64,000 bases of DNA, taken from the NCBI GenBank assembly GCA_963383645.1, contig OY726559.1, positions 112,603,393 to 112,667,392 of the forward strand. Reading direction: 5' to 3'. This document shows, piece by piece, positions 26,879 through 42,568 of this stretch; the first letter of the stretch is position 1, and each line of letters opens with the position of its first letter. The stretch is from Muscardinus avellanarius (taxonomy: Eukaryota; Chordata; Mammalia; Rodentia; Gliridae). The notes below the pieces were generated by a model. That model was not told where the DNA came from. It was given only the letters and a program-made list of their open reading frames with translations, and did no database searches. Position numbers and translations under genes: made by a program.

Positions 26879-28682
26879 ATATATGTATATATATATATGG
26901 CTGAAGTGTAGCTCAGAGGTAGAATGCCCCTGAGTTCAATCCCTAGTACTACAAATAAATAAGCCCAACATCTTCTTCCCCTTCCTTTAAAGGGATGGGG
27001 GCCATTTCCTCAGAGAAACACTCCCACCCTTTCTCCCTTCCCTTCTAAGCTGCTCTCCCCGTGTGGCCAGGCTGAGAAAATCACGAAATTGCTCTTAGGA
27101 GGCTGGTGGGCAGCTGTGGCACACGAGCCGCCTGACTGGAGGGAGGGCCGGCCAGGGAGGGCTGCCGCCTCTGCCCACTTCTCATCTCTCTTCTCACCAT
27201 GGGCAGGGAATTGTTTCTACGTCAGCATGCCGGCGGGGCCCCTGGACTCCAGCACCGACCCTTCTGGGGCACTCACAGGCCAGGCCCGGTCCAACAGCCC
27301 CCCTGCCTGGCAGGCAGAGCCTGGGCCCCCACTGCAGGCAGGCCGCGGAGAGCAGAGCCGGCCGGGCCGCCCACCCCCGGGCCCAGCCCTCAGGGATGTG
27401 GGCAGGATCTTCCACACCATCGAGCAGCTCACCCTGAAGCTCAGCAGGCTCAAGGTGAGGGTCCCTGCGGGCACGGCCTCAGCCCAGCACTGCACGGTTA
27501 GGGGCCAGGCCGCCCCTCCCAGGGCCGGCATGTATCGGATGTGAGCAGGACCCAGCACACCTCCCCACTGCGACTCTTTCAGGACTTGGAACTGGCCCAT
27601 AGAGAGCTGCTCACGTCCCTGGGGGGAGAGCCTTCGGGGGACACCACGCCTGTGGGCAGTCTCCGCGCAGAGGCGGCCCGGTGGCCAGACAGCTCCCGCG
27701 TGCCCCCAGCCAGGGAAGCGCTGACCTCTGACTCCCAGGACAGCCAGGAACCAGGGTCCTGCCCCGAGGACGGTGAGTAGAGCCAGTTCCCACCCCCCTC
27801 CAGGAAGCTCTGCCAACAGGACGGGGGTCCCAGGTCTCGCTGCCCTTGAGGGCAGCCAGTGCGCTCCCTCACAGGAAGGGGCCCTGCCTCAGGCCCCCAC
27901 CAGCGGGAGCCAGAATTGAGCCTTCTCTTTCCTGGGCTGCAGAGGTAACAGCCGCTGACTCAGGACCACAGAGCAAGTGCTGGCCTTGCCCTGGGGTGGT
28001 GGTGCTGGCAGATTCTGCTGAACCCTTCCCTCAGGGTTAAGGGGCTGGGATGGAACCCAGGGGCATTCTGCCTCCAAGCTACACATCCAGCCCTATTTTT
28101 TATTTTTTATTTTGAAACACTGAGTTGCAAAGGGCCTAAGTAGCAATCTCCCTGTTTCAGCCTCCCAAATGCTGGGATTACAAGCGTGTGCCCCCACGCC
28201 TGGCTTCGTGGTCAAGTTTTTTTTTTTCAGTATTGGGGATGGAACCCAGAAGCATTCTACCTCTAAGCTACACCCCCAACCTTATTTTATTTATTTATTT
28301 ATTTTTAGTCTTTATTTTGAAACAGAGTCTCACTGAGTTGCAAAGGGCCTCACTAAGTAGTAGCTGAGGCTGTCCGGGAACCCAGATCCTCCTGTCTCAG
28401 CCTCCCAAGATGCTAGGATTACAAATATCCACCACCATGCCCAGCAAGTTTTTTAAGGAAAGCTAAATATCCTTCACTGTGGTGGCGTCCTGTGACCCTT
28501 CAGGTGGGGCTTGTGGAGGGAGGGAGGGGTGCTGTGGCGCAGGCGGCGTGGCGAGCCTGAGGACTTTCTAGACACAGGTGACCGCGGCCTGTCCAGGCCC
28601 TCACGCTCCCCGTCCTCCCGCAGGCTCTGACACCCCCCTGGAGGACAGTGCCACAGATGCAGCCACGTCCCCAGGACTGTAG
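1513..28682 (+). CDS. ARHGEF11: ARHGEF11 (PDZ-RhoGEF), 3' part of gene, 30 coding exons
   Basis: Rho guanine nucleotide exchange factor of the RGS-RhoGEF family. It loads GTP onto RhoA at the plasma membrane and cell junctions downstream of G-alpha12/13 and plexin-B receptors. Thirty exons listed separately join in one frame into 1237 codons plus TAG. In fragment numbering, the RGS-like domain is about residues 25-235, a basic/Ser-rich linker 236-459, the DH domain about 460-650 (CR1-like start ELFVTEASHLRTL, CR3 with RDLIISEMQRLTKYPLLLE), the PH domain about 690-800, then an acidic, Pro-rich tail ending DAATSPGL. The N-terminal PDZ exons lie left of the window; human is about 1522 aa, so roughly 285 residues are missing. 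No frameshift or stop was seen. It converges with LRRC71 at its 3' end. Identification comes from recalled human protein sequence and is very secure. Confidence 0.97.
1742..1843 (+). CDS. ARHGEF11: ARHGEF11 exon (window exon 2), RGS-like domain
   Basis: 34 codons, SDIIFQDLEKLRSRP to FSQADPSPL, the first helices of the RGS-like box. Phase 0 at both ends, donor gtaagt. A 1.0 kb intron of unique sequence follows (1844-2866). Confidence 0.96.
2867..2965 (+). CDS. ARHGEF11: ARHGEF11 exon (window exon 3), RGS-like domain
   Basis: 33 codons, LFYLCAEVYQQTNPKDS to NIFLEKNA. Core RGS-like helices. Acceptor ctcctag, donor gtgagg, phase 0 at both ends. Confidence 0.96.
3123..3312 (+). repeat. B1-dID SINE
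   Basis: Diverged B1 left part (cacgtggtcgcgcg start, ends ttcaaaataaaa) followed by the ID part (gatatagctcagaggtagaatgc). It lies in the intron before window exon 4. A second, similar copy is at 4173-4355. Confidence 0.85.
4173..4355 (+). repeat. B1-dID SINE
   Basis: Complete dimer, from gccagacgtggtgg to the ID tail ccagtactgcaaag, 75 bp before window exon 4 of ARHGEF11. Confidence 0.85.
4431..4473 (+). CDS. ARHGEF11: ARHGEF11 exon (window exon 4), RGS-like domain
   Basis: 43 nt encoding PLRVKVPEMLQAEI plus one base of the next codon. Acceptor tttgcag, donor gtaagc. Upstream intron 2966-4430 holds two SINEs; downstream intron 4474-5307 is unique. Confidence 0.95.
5308..5404 (+). CDS. ARHGEF11: ARHGEF11 exon (window exon 5), RGS-like domain
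   Basis: 97 nt encoding DLRLRSSEDARGVLCEAQEA to QIHDYR, ending with two bases of the Arg codon. Donor gtctgc is non-consensus at +3/+4. Only a 96-bp intron separates it from the next exon. Confidence 0.95.
5501..5623 (+). CDS. ARHGEF11: ARHGEF11 exon (window exon 6), RGS-like domain
   Basis: 123 nt encoding TKRTLGLGSLYGENDLLDLD to LAALGDI plus two bases. Acceptor ggcatag, donor gtgagt. Confidence 0.95.
5624..7756 (+). other. ARHGEF11: ARHGEF11 intron: mostly unique, (TGCG)n and one SINE
   Basis: Unique sequence to about 7.1 kb. A perfect (TGCG)n tract runs about 7130-7160, and a minus-strand SINE occupies about 7166-7350. Open frames at 6279-7027 carry no recognisable protein. Confidence 0.75.
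7130..7160. repeat. (TGCG)n microsatellite
   Basis: About seven tandem TGCG units ending in TGTG, alternating purine-pyrimidine, at the tail end of a minus-strand SINE. Confidence 0.9.
7757..7780 (+). CDS. ARHGEF11: ARHGEF11 24-nt microexon (window exon 7)
   Basis: 24 nt that complete Leu and encode SKYEEDR plus two bases. The residues match the human protein between LGDIL and SAPM. Acceptor ttccag, donor gtgagt. The length is a multiple of three and both ends have the same phase, so skipping would keep frame. Confidence 0.93.
7781..8842 (+). other. ARHGEF11: ARHGEF11 intron, unique sequence
   Basis: About 1.1 kb with no SINE or simple repeat that I can see; no exon-like segment recognised. 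Confidence 0.65.
8843..8987 (+). CDS. ARHGEF11: ARHGEF11 exon (window exon 8), end of RGS-like domain
   Basis: 145 nt encoding SAPMAFALNTYMSHAG to FFPKTKK. This is the C-terminal, family-specific extension of the RGS-like domain. Acceptor cttgcag, donor gtgacc, ends in phase 0. Confidence 0.96.
9244..9340 (+). CDS. ARHGEF11: ARHGEF11 exon (window exon 9), linker; NAGNAG acceptor
   Basis: 97 nt encoding SSNSKKEKDALEDKKRN to KPKSSSQS plus one base. Two AGs in tandem precede it (tctcagcag), so the exon may also start at 9241, adding one Gln. I chose 9244 because the human protein reads KTKKSSNS. Donor gtgagt. Confidence 0.94.
10004..10033 (+). CDS. ARHGEF11: ARHGEF11 30-nt small exon (window exon 10)
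   Basis: 30 nt encoding TFHIPLSPVE and one base of the following Val codon. A long T-rich tract and ttttag precede it; donor gtaaaa lacks the +5 G. Symmetric phase, so it can be skipped in frame. The same ten residues are in the human protein. Confidence 0.92.
10478..11565 (+). repeat. Cluster of four B1-dID SINEs
   Basis: Copies at about 10478-10630, 10830-11020, 11126-11335 and 11353-11562, all on the + strand. The last two are near-identical in sequence (ggtctgggag subtype) and sit head to tail, suggesting recent insertions. Confidence 0.85.
11566..13097 (+). other. ARHGEF11: ARHGEF11 intron, unique sequence
   Basis: About 1.5 kb of non-repetitive intron. Several open frames on both strands (for example 12116-12601 +, 12460-13113 -) show no family resemblance and no conserved motif. 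Confidence 0.6.
13098..13314 (+). repeat. B1-dID SINE
   Basis: Full-length dimer from gccgggcgtggtgg to a CA/A-rich tail; flanks repeat gatgcatga on both sides (13083 and 13315), a probable target-site duplication. Confidence 0.85.
13757..13883 (+). CDS. ARHGEF11: ARHGEF11 exon (window exon 11), linker
   Basis: 127 nt encoding VKPGSVRNIIQHFENSQ to FPEDLLESD plus two bases. Part of the linker between RGS-like and DH domains. Acceptor cccacag, donor gtaggt. Confidence 0.95.
14199..14585 (-). repeat. Minus-strand SINE split by a younger + strand SINE
   Basis: The ID part (14199-14295) and B1 part (14497-14585) of one minus-strand dimer are separated by a complete + strand SINE at 14296-14496. 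The 15-bp string aaataggctctcact occurs on both sides (14281-14295 and 14497-14511) as the target-site duplication. Confidence 0.85.
14296..14496 (+). repeat. Young SINE insertion (cttccagg subtype)
   Basis: Starts gccgggcgtggtggcgcac, contains the cgcgcgctggcttaggag variant and the altered tail gggcttccaggaacccc, ends in poly(A). Inserted in an older SINE with a 15-bp target duplication. Confidence 0.85.
14662..15115 (-). repeat. Two minus-strand SINEs with long poly(T)
   Basis: A T-run of about 40 bases (14665-14706) precedes the ID and B1 parts of one copy (to about 14865, B1 end missing). A second copy spans about 14908-15115. Confidence 0.85.
15132..15625 (+). repeat. Two + strand SINEs and (GAAA)n
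   Basis: A SINE at 15132-15345 ends in a GAAA-rich tail to 15420. A second, more diverged SINE follows at 15421-15625. Confidence 0.85.
15774..16188 (-). repeat. Two adjacent minus-strand SINEs of the cttccagg subtype
   Basis: Copies at about 15774-15976 and 15982-16188, each with a long T-run. The hexamer tcggat stands before, between and after them (about 15768, 15977, 16185), as if both used the same target. Confidence 0.8.
16337..16510 (+). repeat. B1-dID SINE
   Basis: Diverged + strand dimer, gccgggcatggtgg to tgcccattaccaaaaaaa. Confidence 0.8.
16511..17662 (+). other. ARHGEF11: ARHGEF11 intron, unique GC-rich sequence
   Basis: Last part of the 3.8-kb intron before window exon 12. 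No repeat recognised. Open frames here lack known domains. Confidence 0.6.
17663..17842 (+). CDS. ARHGEF11: ARHGEF11 exon (window exon 12), linker
   Basis: 180 nt encoding SSRAEIRLGRSESLKGREEM to SASSSASSLSA plus two bases. Basic, Ser-rich linker with many potential phosphorylation sites. Acceptor ccccag, donor gtgagg. Confidence 0.95.
17916..17963 (+). CDS. ARHGEF11: ARHGEF11 exon (window exon 13), linker
   Basis: 48 nt encoding RSLENPTPPFTPKMGR plus two bases. It lies 73 bp after the previous exon. Contains TPP/TPK-type proline-directed sites. Donor gtgagt. Confidence 0.95.
18116..18303 (+). CDS. ARHGEF11: ARHGEF11 exon (window exon 14), linker to DH
   Basis: 188 nt encoding RSIESPSLGFCTDALLPHLL to DRQEVIN plus one base. 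It holds the activation segment just upstream of the DH domain (QREIDRQEVIN). Donor gtgagc. Confidence 0.95.
18486..18632 (+). CDS. ARHGEF11: ARHGEF11 exon (window exon 15), DH domain CR1
   Basis: 147 nt encoding ELFVTEASHLRTLRVLDLIF to LPELIEIH plus one base. This is the first conserved helix (CR1) of the DH exchange domain, including the Glu expected to contact RhoA switch I. Donor gtaagg. Confidence 0.96.
18802..18881 (+). CDS. ARHGEF11: ARHGEF11 exon (window exon 16), DH domain
   Basis: 80 nt encoding NSWCESMKKLREEGPVIKE to MLAR. Acceptor actccag, donor gtaggc, ends in phase 0. Confidence 0.95.
18964..19089 (+). CDS. ARHGEF11: ARHGEF11 exon (window exon 17), DH domain
   Basis: 42 codons, FDGPAQEELQRVAAQFCSYQ to QLFMQ. 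Phase 0 at both ends, donor gtgtgt. The next intron (19090-19616) contains one SINE at about 19208-19390. Confidence 0.95.
19208..19390 (+). repeat. B1-dID SINE
   Basis: Single + strand copy, gctgggcgtggtggcg to cctcagtaccacaaagg, between window exons 17 and 18. Confidence 0.85.
19617..19734 (+). CDS. ARHGEF11: ARHGEF11 exon (window exon 18), DH domain CR3
   Basis: 118 nt encoding EAESHPQCRRLQLRDLIISE to IIKHTE plus one base. Contains the long CR3 helix (MQRLTKYPLLLE) that forms the catalytic surface. Acceptor gtctag, donor gtaggc. Confidence 0.96.
19735..20671 (+). other. ARHGEF11: ARHGEF11 intron with a truncated SINE
   Basis: Mostly unique. A 5'-truncated SINE lies at about 20340-20480. 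The phrase ggaatcaagtgtca is duplicated in tandem at about 20295-20322. Confidence 0.7.
20672..20850 (+). CDS. ARHGEF11: ARHGEF11 exon (window exon 19), end of DH
   Basis: 179 nt encoding GGTSEHKKLCQARDRCREI to SNPLAAGFR. The last DH helix and DH-PH linker. Human reads LAAEFK where this reads LAAGFR. Acceptor gggtag, donor gtaggg, ends in phase 0. Confidence 0.95.
21227..21302 (+). CDS. ARHGEF11: ARHGEF11 exon (window exon 20), PH domain start
   Basis: 76 nt encoding SLDLTTRKMIHEGPLAWRMS then KEKTL plus one base. First strands of the PH domain. Acceptor ttccag, donor gtgcgt. Confidence 0.95.
21524..21691 (+). CDS. ARHGEF11: ARHGEF11 exon (window exon 21), PH domain
   Basis: 168 nt encoding DLHVLLLEDLLVLLQRQDER to LNAVLVRSVAT plus one base. 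Central PH-domain strands. Donor gtaccc is weak. GC-rich third positions. Confidence 0.95.
22078..22168 (+). CDS. ARHGEF11: ARHGEF11 exon (window exon 22), PH domain
   Basis: 91 nt encoding DKRAFFIICTSELGPPQIYE to SSDKN plus two bases. The split codon joins to ATA (Ile), where human has Thr (KNTWMELL). Acceptor tcgcag, donor gtgagg. Confidence 0.94.
22501..22815 (+). repeat. Four-copy ~70-bp minisatellite before ARHGEF11 exon 23
   Basis: The segment ggcctcctctcaccacca recurs with its gcctcctctc core at 22575, 22643, 22714 and 22781 (spacings 68, 71, 67). Each unit also has a (t/c)agagcggtggccagggc-like part and aggacag. The array ends a few bases before the acceptor of window exon 23 (22821). 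Confidence 0.9.
22821..22946 (+). CDS. ARHGEF11: ARHGEF11 exon (window exon 23), PH C-terminal helix
   Basis: 126 nt encoding WMELLEEAVRSATRHPGAAP to QQGPPAS plus two bases. Contains the final PH alpha-helix and the start of the Pro-rich tail. The acceptor gatcag lies just downstream of a four-copy minisatellite (22501-22815). Donor gtactg is weak. Confidence 0.94.
23241..23302 (+). CDS. ARHGEF11: ARHGEF11 exon (window exon 24), tail
   Basis: 62 nt encoding RVVLDDSEVFHSEPEPEEHP then G plus one base. Acidic tail segment matching human DDSDVFHGEPEPEE. Acceptor cccacag, donor gtgagg. Confidence 0.94.
23303..23963 (+). other. ARHGEF11: ARHGEF11 intron, unique sequence
   Basis: 660 bp without SINEs or tandem repeats; nothing exon-like found. 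Confidence 0.6.
23964..24185 (+). CDS. ARHGEF11: ARHGEF11 exon (window exon 25), tail; NAGNAG acceptor
   Basis: 222 nt encoding AGLGPLRRVRGKWPAPLEDP to LADSALED plus one base. The acceptor reads cacagcag, so the exon can start at 23964 or 23967, differing by one Ala. Donor gtgagt. This is the less conserved acidic tail. Confidence 0.92.
24382..24729 (+). CDS. ARHGEF11: ARHGEF11 exon (window exon 26), tail
   Basis: 348 nt, the longest ARHGEF11 exon here, encoding VESLRHLILYSLLPAHGVEA to AGAYKVVRK plus one base. Contains DDLTPTPSVVSVTSHPWDPG, conserved with human. Acceptor cctccag, donor gtgagg. Confidence 0.95.
25240..25345 (+). repeat. ARHGEF11: Pyrimidine-rich tract before cassette exon
   Basis: About 100 nt almost entirely C and T (ctccctccctctctctct and similar) that ends at the UGG repeat in front of the 96-nt exon. 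Possible PTB-type binding tract as well as polypyrimidine tract. Confidence 0.8.
25346..25360 (+). promoter_or_regulatory. ARHGEF11: UGG-repeat splicing element (ESRP-type) at exon acceptor
   Basis: TGGTGGTGGTGGTGT followed by CGGTGCAG at the acceptor of the 96-nt exon. UGGUGG is the core motif of the epithelial splicing factors ESRP1/2, whose binding upstream of an exon generally favours skipping. Function is inferred from motif and position. Confidence 0.6.
25369..25464 (+). CDS. ARHGEF11: ARHGEF11 96-nt cassette exon (human exon 38 by position)
   Basis: 32 codons, AEVTDSKVVPALPESGQSQP to VEGGTEAT, with a one-base phase at both ends, so it can be skipped without a frameshift. Counting back from the last exon of a 41-exon gene it is exon 38. 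As I recall, exon 38 is skipped in epithelial cells and included in mesenchymal cells under ESRP control. Its donor gtaatg lacks the +5 G, and its polypyrimidine tract is broken by a UGG repeat (25346-25360). Both fit regulated use. Confidence 0.93.
25716..26965 (+). repeat. Train of seven same-strand SINEs
   Basis: Copies at about 25716-25860, 25870-26080, 26110-26270, 26271-26485, 26490-26640 and 26641-26820 (the last of the cttccagg subtype), then a (GT)n tract 26822-26880 and an ID-only fragment 26899-26965. All are on the + strand and fill the intron between the cassette exon and window exon 28. Confidence 0.85.
26822..26898. repeat. (GT)n / (TA)n microsatellite
   Basis: About 27 GT units passing into gtatgtatatatg and tatata, at the tail of a SINE. 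Confidence 0.95.
27207..27454 (+). CDS. ARHGEF11: ARHGEF11 exon (window exon 28), tail
   Basis: 248 nt encoding GNCFYVSMPAGPLDSSTDPS to LTLKLSRLK, ending in phase 0. The end (RDVGRIFHTIEQLTLKL) is a predicted helix with heptad-like hydrophobics, conserved with human, in the C-terminal autoregulatory/oligomerisation region. Confidence 0.95.
27583..27772 (+). CDS. ARHGEF11: ARHGEF11 exon (window exon 29), tail
   Basis: 190 nt encoding DLELAHRELLTSLGGEPSGD to GSCPED plus one base. Continues the C-terminal helix (ELAHRELL). Acceptor ctttcag, donor gtgagt. Confidence 0.95.
28040..28445 (-). repeat. Two minus-strand SINEs
   Basis: Copies at about 28040-28215 and 28222-28445 in the last ARHGEF11 intron; the second contains a short (TTTA)n. 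Confidence 0.85.
28448..28503 (+). repeat. ARHGEF11: Intronic copy of the ARHGEF11 3'UTR end
   Basis: About 56 bp (ttttttaaggaaagctaaat to ccttcag) strongly resembles 29483-29540 in the 3'UTR (tttttaagaaaagttaaat to ccttcag), by eye about 85% identical, in the same orientation. Origin is unclear: local duplication or gene-conversion-like event. Confidence 0.75.
28624..28682 (+). CDS. ARHGEF11: ARHGEF11 last coding exon with stop
   Basis: 59 nt encoding GSDTPLEDSATDAATSPGL then TAG at 28680-28682. Human ends DAAASPGP at the same length. Acceptor cccgcag. Confidence 0.96.
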
Positions 28683-29029
28683 CCCTGCAAACACCAGATC
28701 ATCGCCTGCCCACTCCTCAGCTGGGCAGTGGCAGGGCTGCCGTGGGGGACCTCAGCCCCTCCCTGCAAGGGCCAGCTGGGGCCGGGGGACCTGCATGTTG
28801 CTTGGGCTGCTGGGATCGGAGTCGAGCTCGGGTCTGCACCCCCGCCTGGCCCGCCAAGGGGGCGGTCTCAGAGCACGCTGGCTGCACCTCTGCGGGGCAG
28901 GTCAGGAGGCAGAGGCGGGCAGCCTAAGAGTGCACTTTCCCTCCTCGGCCATGGGGCGGCGCCCACCCCTCCACCTGTCACTTTGGTTTCCTATAAATAT
29001 GTAATGTATTGTATGTGCATCTCTGCTAT

Positions 29030-29037
29030 TGTAAATA
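29030..29037 (+). promoter_or_regulatory. ARHGEF11: Pumilio-type element TGTAAATA
   Basis: Exact match to the UGUANAUA PUM1/2 consensus in the ARHGEF11 3'UTR. A second exact match lies at 29378-29385 (TGTATATA). Binding is an inference from motif only. Confidence 0.5.
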
Positions 29038-29377
29038 ACATGACCTTTATTTCTGTCCCTGGAGGGCTGCGGGAGAGGGGCCCAGCTCCAGGCTCGAGAC
29101 CTGTAGCAGAGGCAGGCGGCGCGGCCAGACTGTCCTGTGGGCAGCAGGACCTCCAGCCCCAGCCCCCTGCAGAGCCCCTCCTCACGCCTGGTGCTCAGCT
29201 CCCTGGTCAGCACGTGGGGCGGGGGGCTTCTTACCCTCCCACCTCACCCCGCCGCAGGGTTGGGGAGCTGAATGCTGGAGTCCCCGAGTTCACCAGGACT
29301 GGCCAGGGACCGCAGCAAGGCCATCACCACAGCCGCCTCCACGCCCACCAACGAACAGATATACACACTGTGCTAGG

Positions 29378-29385
29378 TGTATATA
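29378..29385 (+). promoter_or_regulatory. ARHGEF11: Pumilio-type element TGTATATA
   Basis: Second UGUANAUA match, at the start of a TA-rich run in the 3'UTR. The surrounding low complexity raises the chance of coincidence. Confidence 0.4.
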
Positions 29386-29549
29386 TACATATATAAATAT
29401 ATAATATATAAAATACAGACATGGAAATGACTGTTTTGCTGTTAAGATAATGTATACTCTTATTTTCTTCCTTCATGGTTGAGTTTTTTTAAGAAAAGTT
29501 AAATATTCTTCACTGTGCTGGTGTGTGTGTGATCCTTCAGACCACTGTG

Positions 29550-29555
29550 ATTAAA
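29550..29555 (+). promoter_or_regulatory. ARHGEF11: Polyadenylation signal ATTAAA, ARHGEF11
   Basis: ATTAAA about 870 bp after the stop codon, downstream of the AU-rich part of the 3'UTR and followed by sequence that turns GC-rich. Best candidate for the main poly(A) site. Confidence 0.6.
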
Positions 29556-29575
29556 GATGCCAAGGCCTCGCCCCA

Positions 29576-30505
29576 TCAGACTGGGGGGGTGGGGTCGAGG
29601 GAATCGAGGCCCCAGCCCAGGCCTCGCCCTATGCTGCCCACCAGGCGGGCAGGTGGGGCAGACAACCCTGGCGAGCAGAGGAGCCGTGGCGAGCCCAGCG
29701 CCCCAGGGCCCATGCTGCCCTCGGCTTGGTCATTAAACCTGAGCAGGAGGGCCATGGGCCTGGCCAGCGCCATCCTCTCTGCAGACATGCCACGTTACCA
29801 AGACTAGCGGCCCAGAGGGTGTAAGAGACCACAGAGGCTCCAGGACTTGGGTGGGGTGACCAGAAGCTGGGATGGCTGCTGCCACGGAGCCCCTAATGTG
29901 TGCAGTGTTGGAGCCAAAGAAATGGTAGTTTGTCCCTGGACAGGCCACATGCGCTGGGGGTGCCCACAGCAGGGCTCCGTGAGGGTGAAGGCTGCCCCCG
30001 GCTGGGAGGAGGGCTGGTGAGGGGAGTGGGGCAGCCTTGGTCCTGCCGGGCGCCTGCGCTCTGAGGCAGCAGGGTCCTGAGCTGTGCGTTGAGACCGCGC
30101 CTCTCCAGGGAGCCAGGGCTTCACACATTTCCTCAAGTGGAGCCCTGACCTGGGAAGATGCCCACCCCCAAGCGTGGCGTGATGACCCCCACCCTCTGCC
30201 TGAGACCCAAGGCAGAGTACAGACCCGGCTGGAGCCCTCGGGGACACAGTGGCAGCGGGTGACTTCCTGAGCCCAGGAGAGTGCCCGGCCGGCGGGTGCC
30301 AGAGGGGCTGAGAAGTCACTCAGACCACCACATCCGCCGTTTCCCGCCATGTAACAGGAGCAGACTCTCCCAGTCCTAAGTATTTCCCAGACAAAGTTCC
30401 AAACAGTCTCAGAAAAGTAAAGCAATAGACTTTGTTACTGGTCCAGCGTCTCCCTGGGGAGGCCACCAGAAGCCAGGAAGGAAGGAAGGGAGGTGTGGAC
30501 ACTGG
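29576..30505. other. Gap between convergent ARHGEF11 and LRRC71 ends
   Basis: About 0.93 kb between the ARHGEF11 poly(A) region and the LRRC71 stop codon. It must contain the LRRC71 3'UTR (minus strand). I see no canonical AATAAA on the minus strand. No SINE is present. Confidence 0.6.
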
Positions 30506-41356
<10,851 letters not shown>

Positions 41357-41448
41357 TCAGGGCTCTGGGGATCACCCTGGGAACGGCTCAATCAGGGGGT
41401 CTCTGCGGTGTGCGCGCCCCCAGGATGCGCCGCAGAGCCTCAGCGTCG

Positions 41449-41462
41449 GTCTCCATGGCGAC
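41449..41462. promoter_or_regulatory. LRRC71: X-box-like RFX site
   Basis: GTCTCCATGGCGAC matches the palindromic RFX consensus GTTGCCATGGCAAC at 11 of 14 positions, 132 bp upstream of the LRRC71 start codon. RFX factors drive ciliary genes; the link here is inferred. Confidence 0.5.
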
Positions 41463-41493
41463 GGCGACAGAGCAGCTGCAGAGCGCGCGCGGG

Positions 41494-41508
41494 CCGGCAG
41501 GGGGCGCT
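41494..41508 (+). promoter_or_regulatory. CTCF-like site at LRRC71 promoter
   Basis: CCGGCAGGGGGCGCT fits the CTCF core pattern with one mismatch, on the + strand, about 180 bp upstream of the LRRC71 ATG. Confidence 0.55.
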
Positions 41509-41520
41509 GCAGGAGAGCCG

Positions 41521-42568
41521 GCCGGGGCGAGCCCGGCTGGAGCAGATGATGGCTTGAAGTCTGGGTGCAGGTGAGCACACAGCGCGTGTGCCAAGGCAGA
41601 AGGCGGCCCAGCGCGGCCTGGATGCACAGACCTAGTGGGGACGAGGCAGGCGCCGAGCCAGCCGAGCATCCCTGGAATGGACCCCCGGGGAGAGAGCTCA
41701 GCATGGTAATGGCTGCACTGAGGACGCTAGGAAGGGAAGGTCCAGGTGGGGGCAGGTCCATTTTCCAGGGTGCACTCATCCATCCTATAAGGAGAGCGAG
41801 CACCTGGTGGGAAGGGTCCAGAGAGCGCCACCCCGTAGCGAGGCATGGGGTTTCTCCACCCCATCTGGCCACCTCCTGGGGCCCCGGGATTCAATCTCAT
41901 TGGTCTGGTGCATTAATAAATTGATGAGGAGGCCATATCCACGCAAATCTGGCCTGGGCCCCTTTGAGTACAATCTCCCGTGGTCTTCTGCCTCCAGTCT
42001 CCCCATCCCACTCAGGGCCTTCTGTTGGAAGCCGGCCCTTTGGGGGAGGCTCCCCTGCTGAGTGGCCTCTTCCCTGGCTGGGCACATAGGCCCTTTAATT
42101 CACACGCACCCACTCCGTCTTTTGAGGAACATTTACTGAGTGGCTACTGTGTGCCAAAGGGAGCCAGTAGTCACCCTATGAACCGACGACGGACAGACGA
42201 GCATCCTGCCTCCAGGGAGCTCACGGTCCCCCGGGGAGGCAGAGGTTAATCCAGAGTTAATGATAAAGGAAACCGCACCCTGGAGTGGCGCCTGGGCACC
42301 CTGGAGGCCAGGCTTTGCAGACACAGCGGCCATCAGGGTGTGAGGGAGGGTACATGACTACAGGGCGCTGTCCTGTGGAATGCAGGAAGGGCAGCGGGAG
42401 CCCAGAGGTGTAGCGGGAGCACTACAGGTAAGTGTCGGAAAGAAGTGTGGCTGAGAGAATGCCTGCCTGGAGGTTGGTGTGACCGCCATGGAGGGACAGG
42501 GGACCCATGTGTAGGTGAGGCTGGACAGACGGGCCAGCAGCAGCGCTTCTGAGGCCTTTGAAAGCCCT
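41521..42568. other. LRRC71-PEAR1 intergenic, unique sequence
   Basis: About 1 kb without repeats. Open frames on both strands lack recognisable protein. No promoter or exon evidence. Confidence 0.6.

Larger units (their letters stand above)
28683..29575 (+). other. ARHGEF11: ARHGEF11 3'UTR
   Basis: Noncoding remainder of the last exon. It starts GC-rich, then has AU-rich stretches (28990-29055, 29375-29480). Two UGUANAUA Pumilio-type elements lie at 29030-29037 and 29378-29385. An ATTAAA signal at 29550-29555 suggests cleavage near 29.57 kb; a second ATTAAA at 29732-29737 could serve a longer form. The end is inferred, not seen. Confidence 0.7.
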
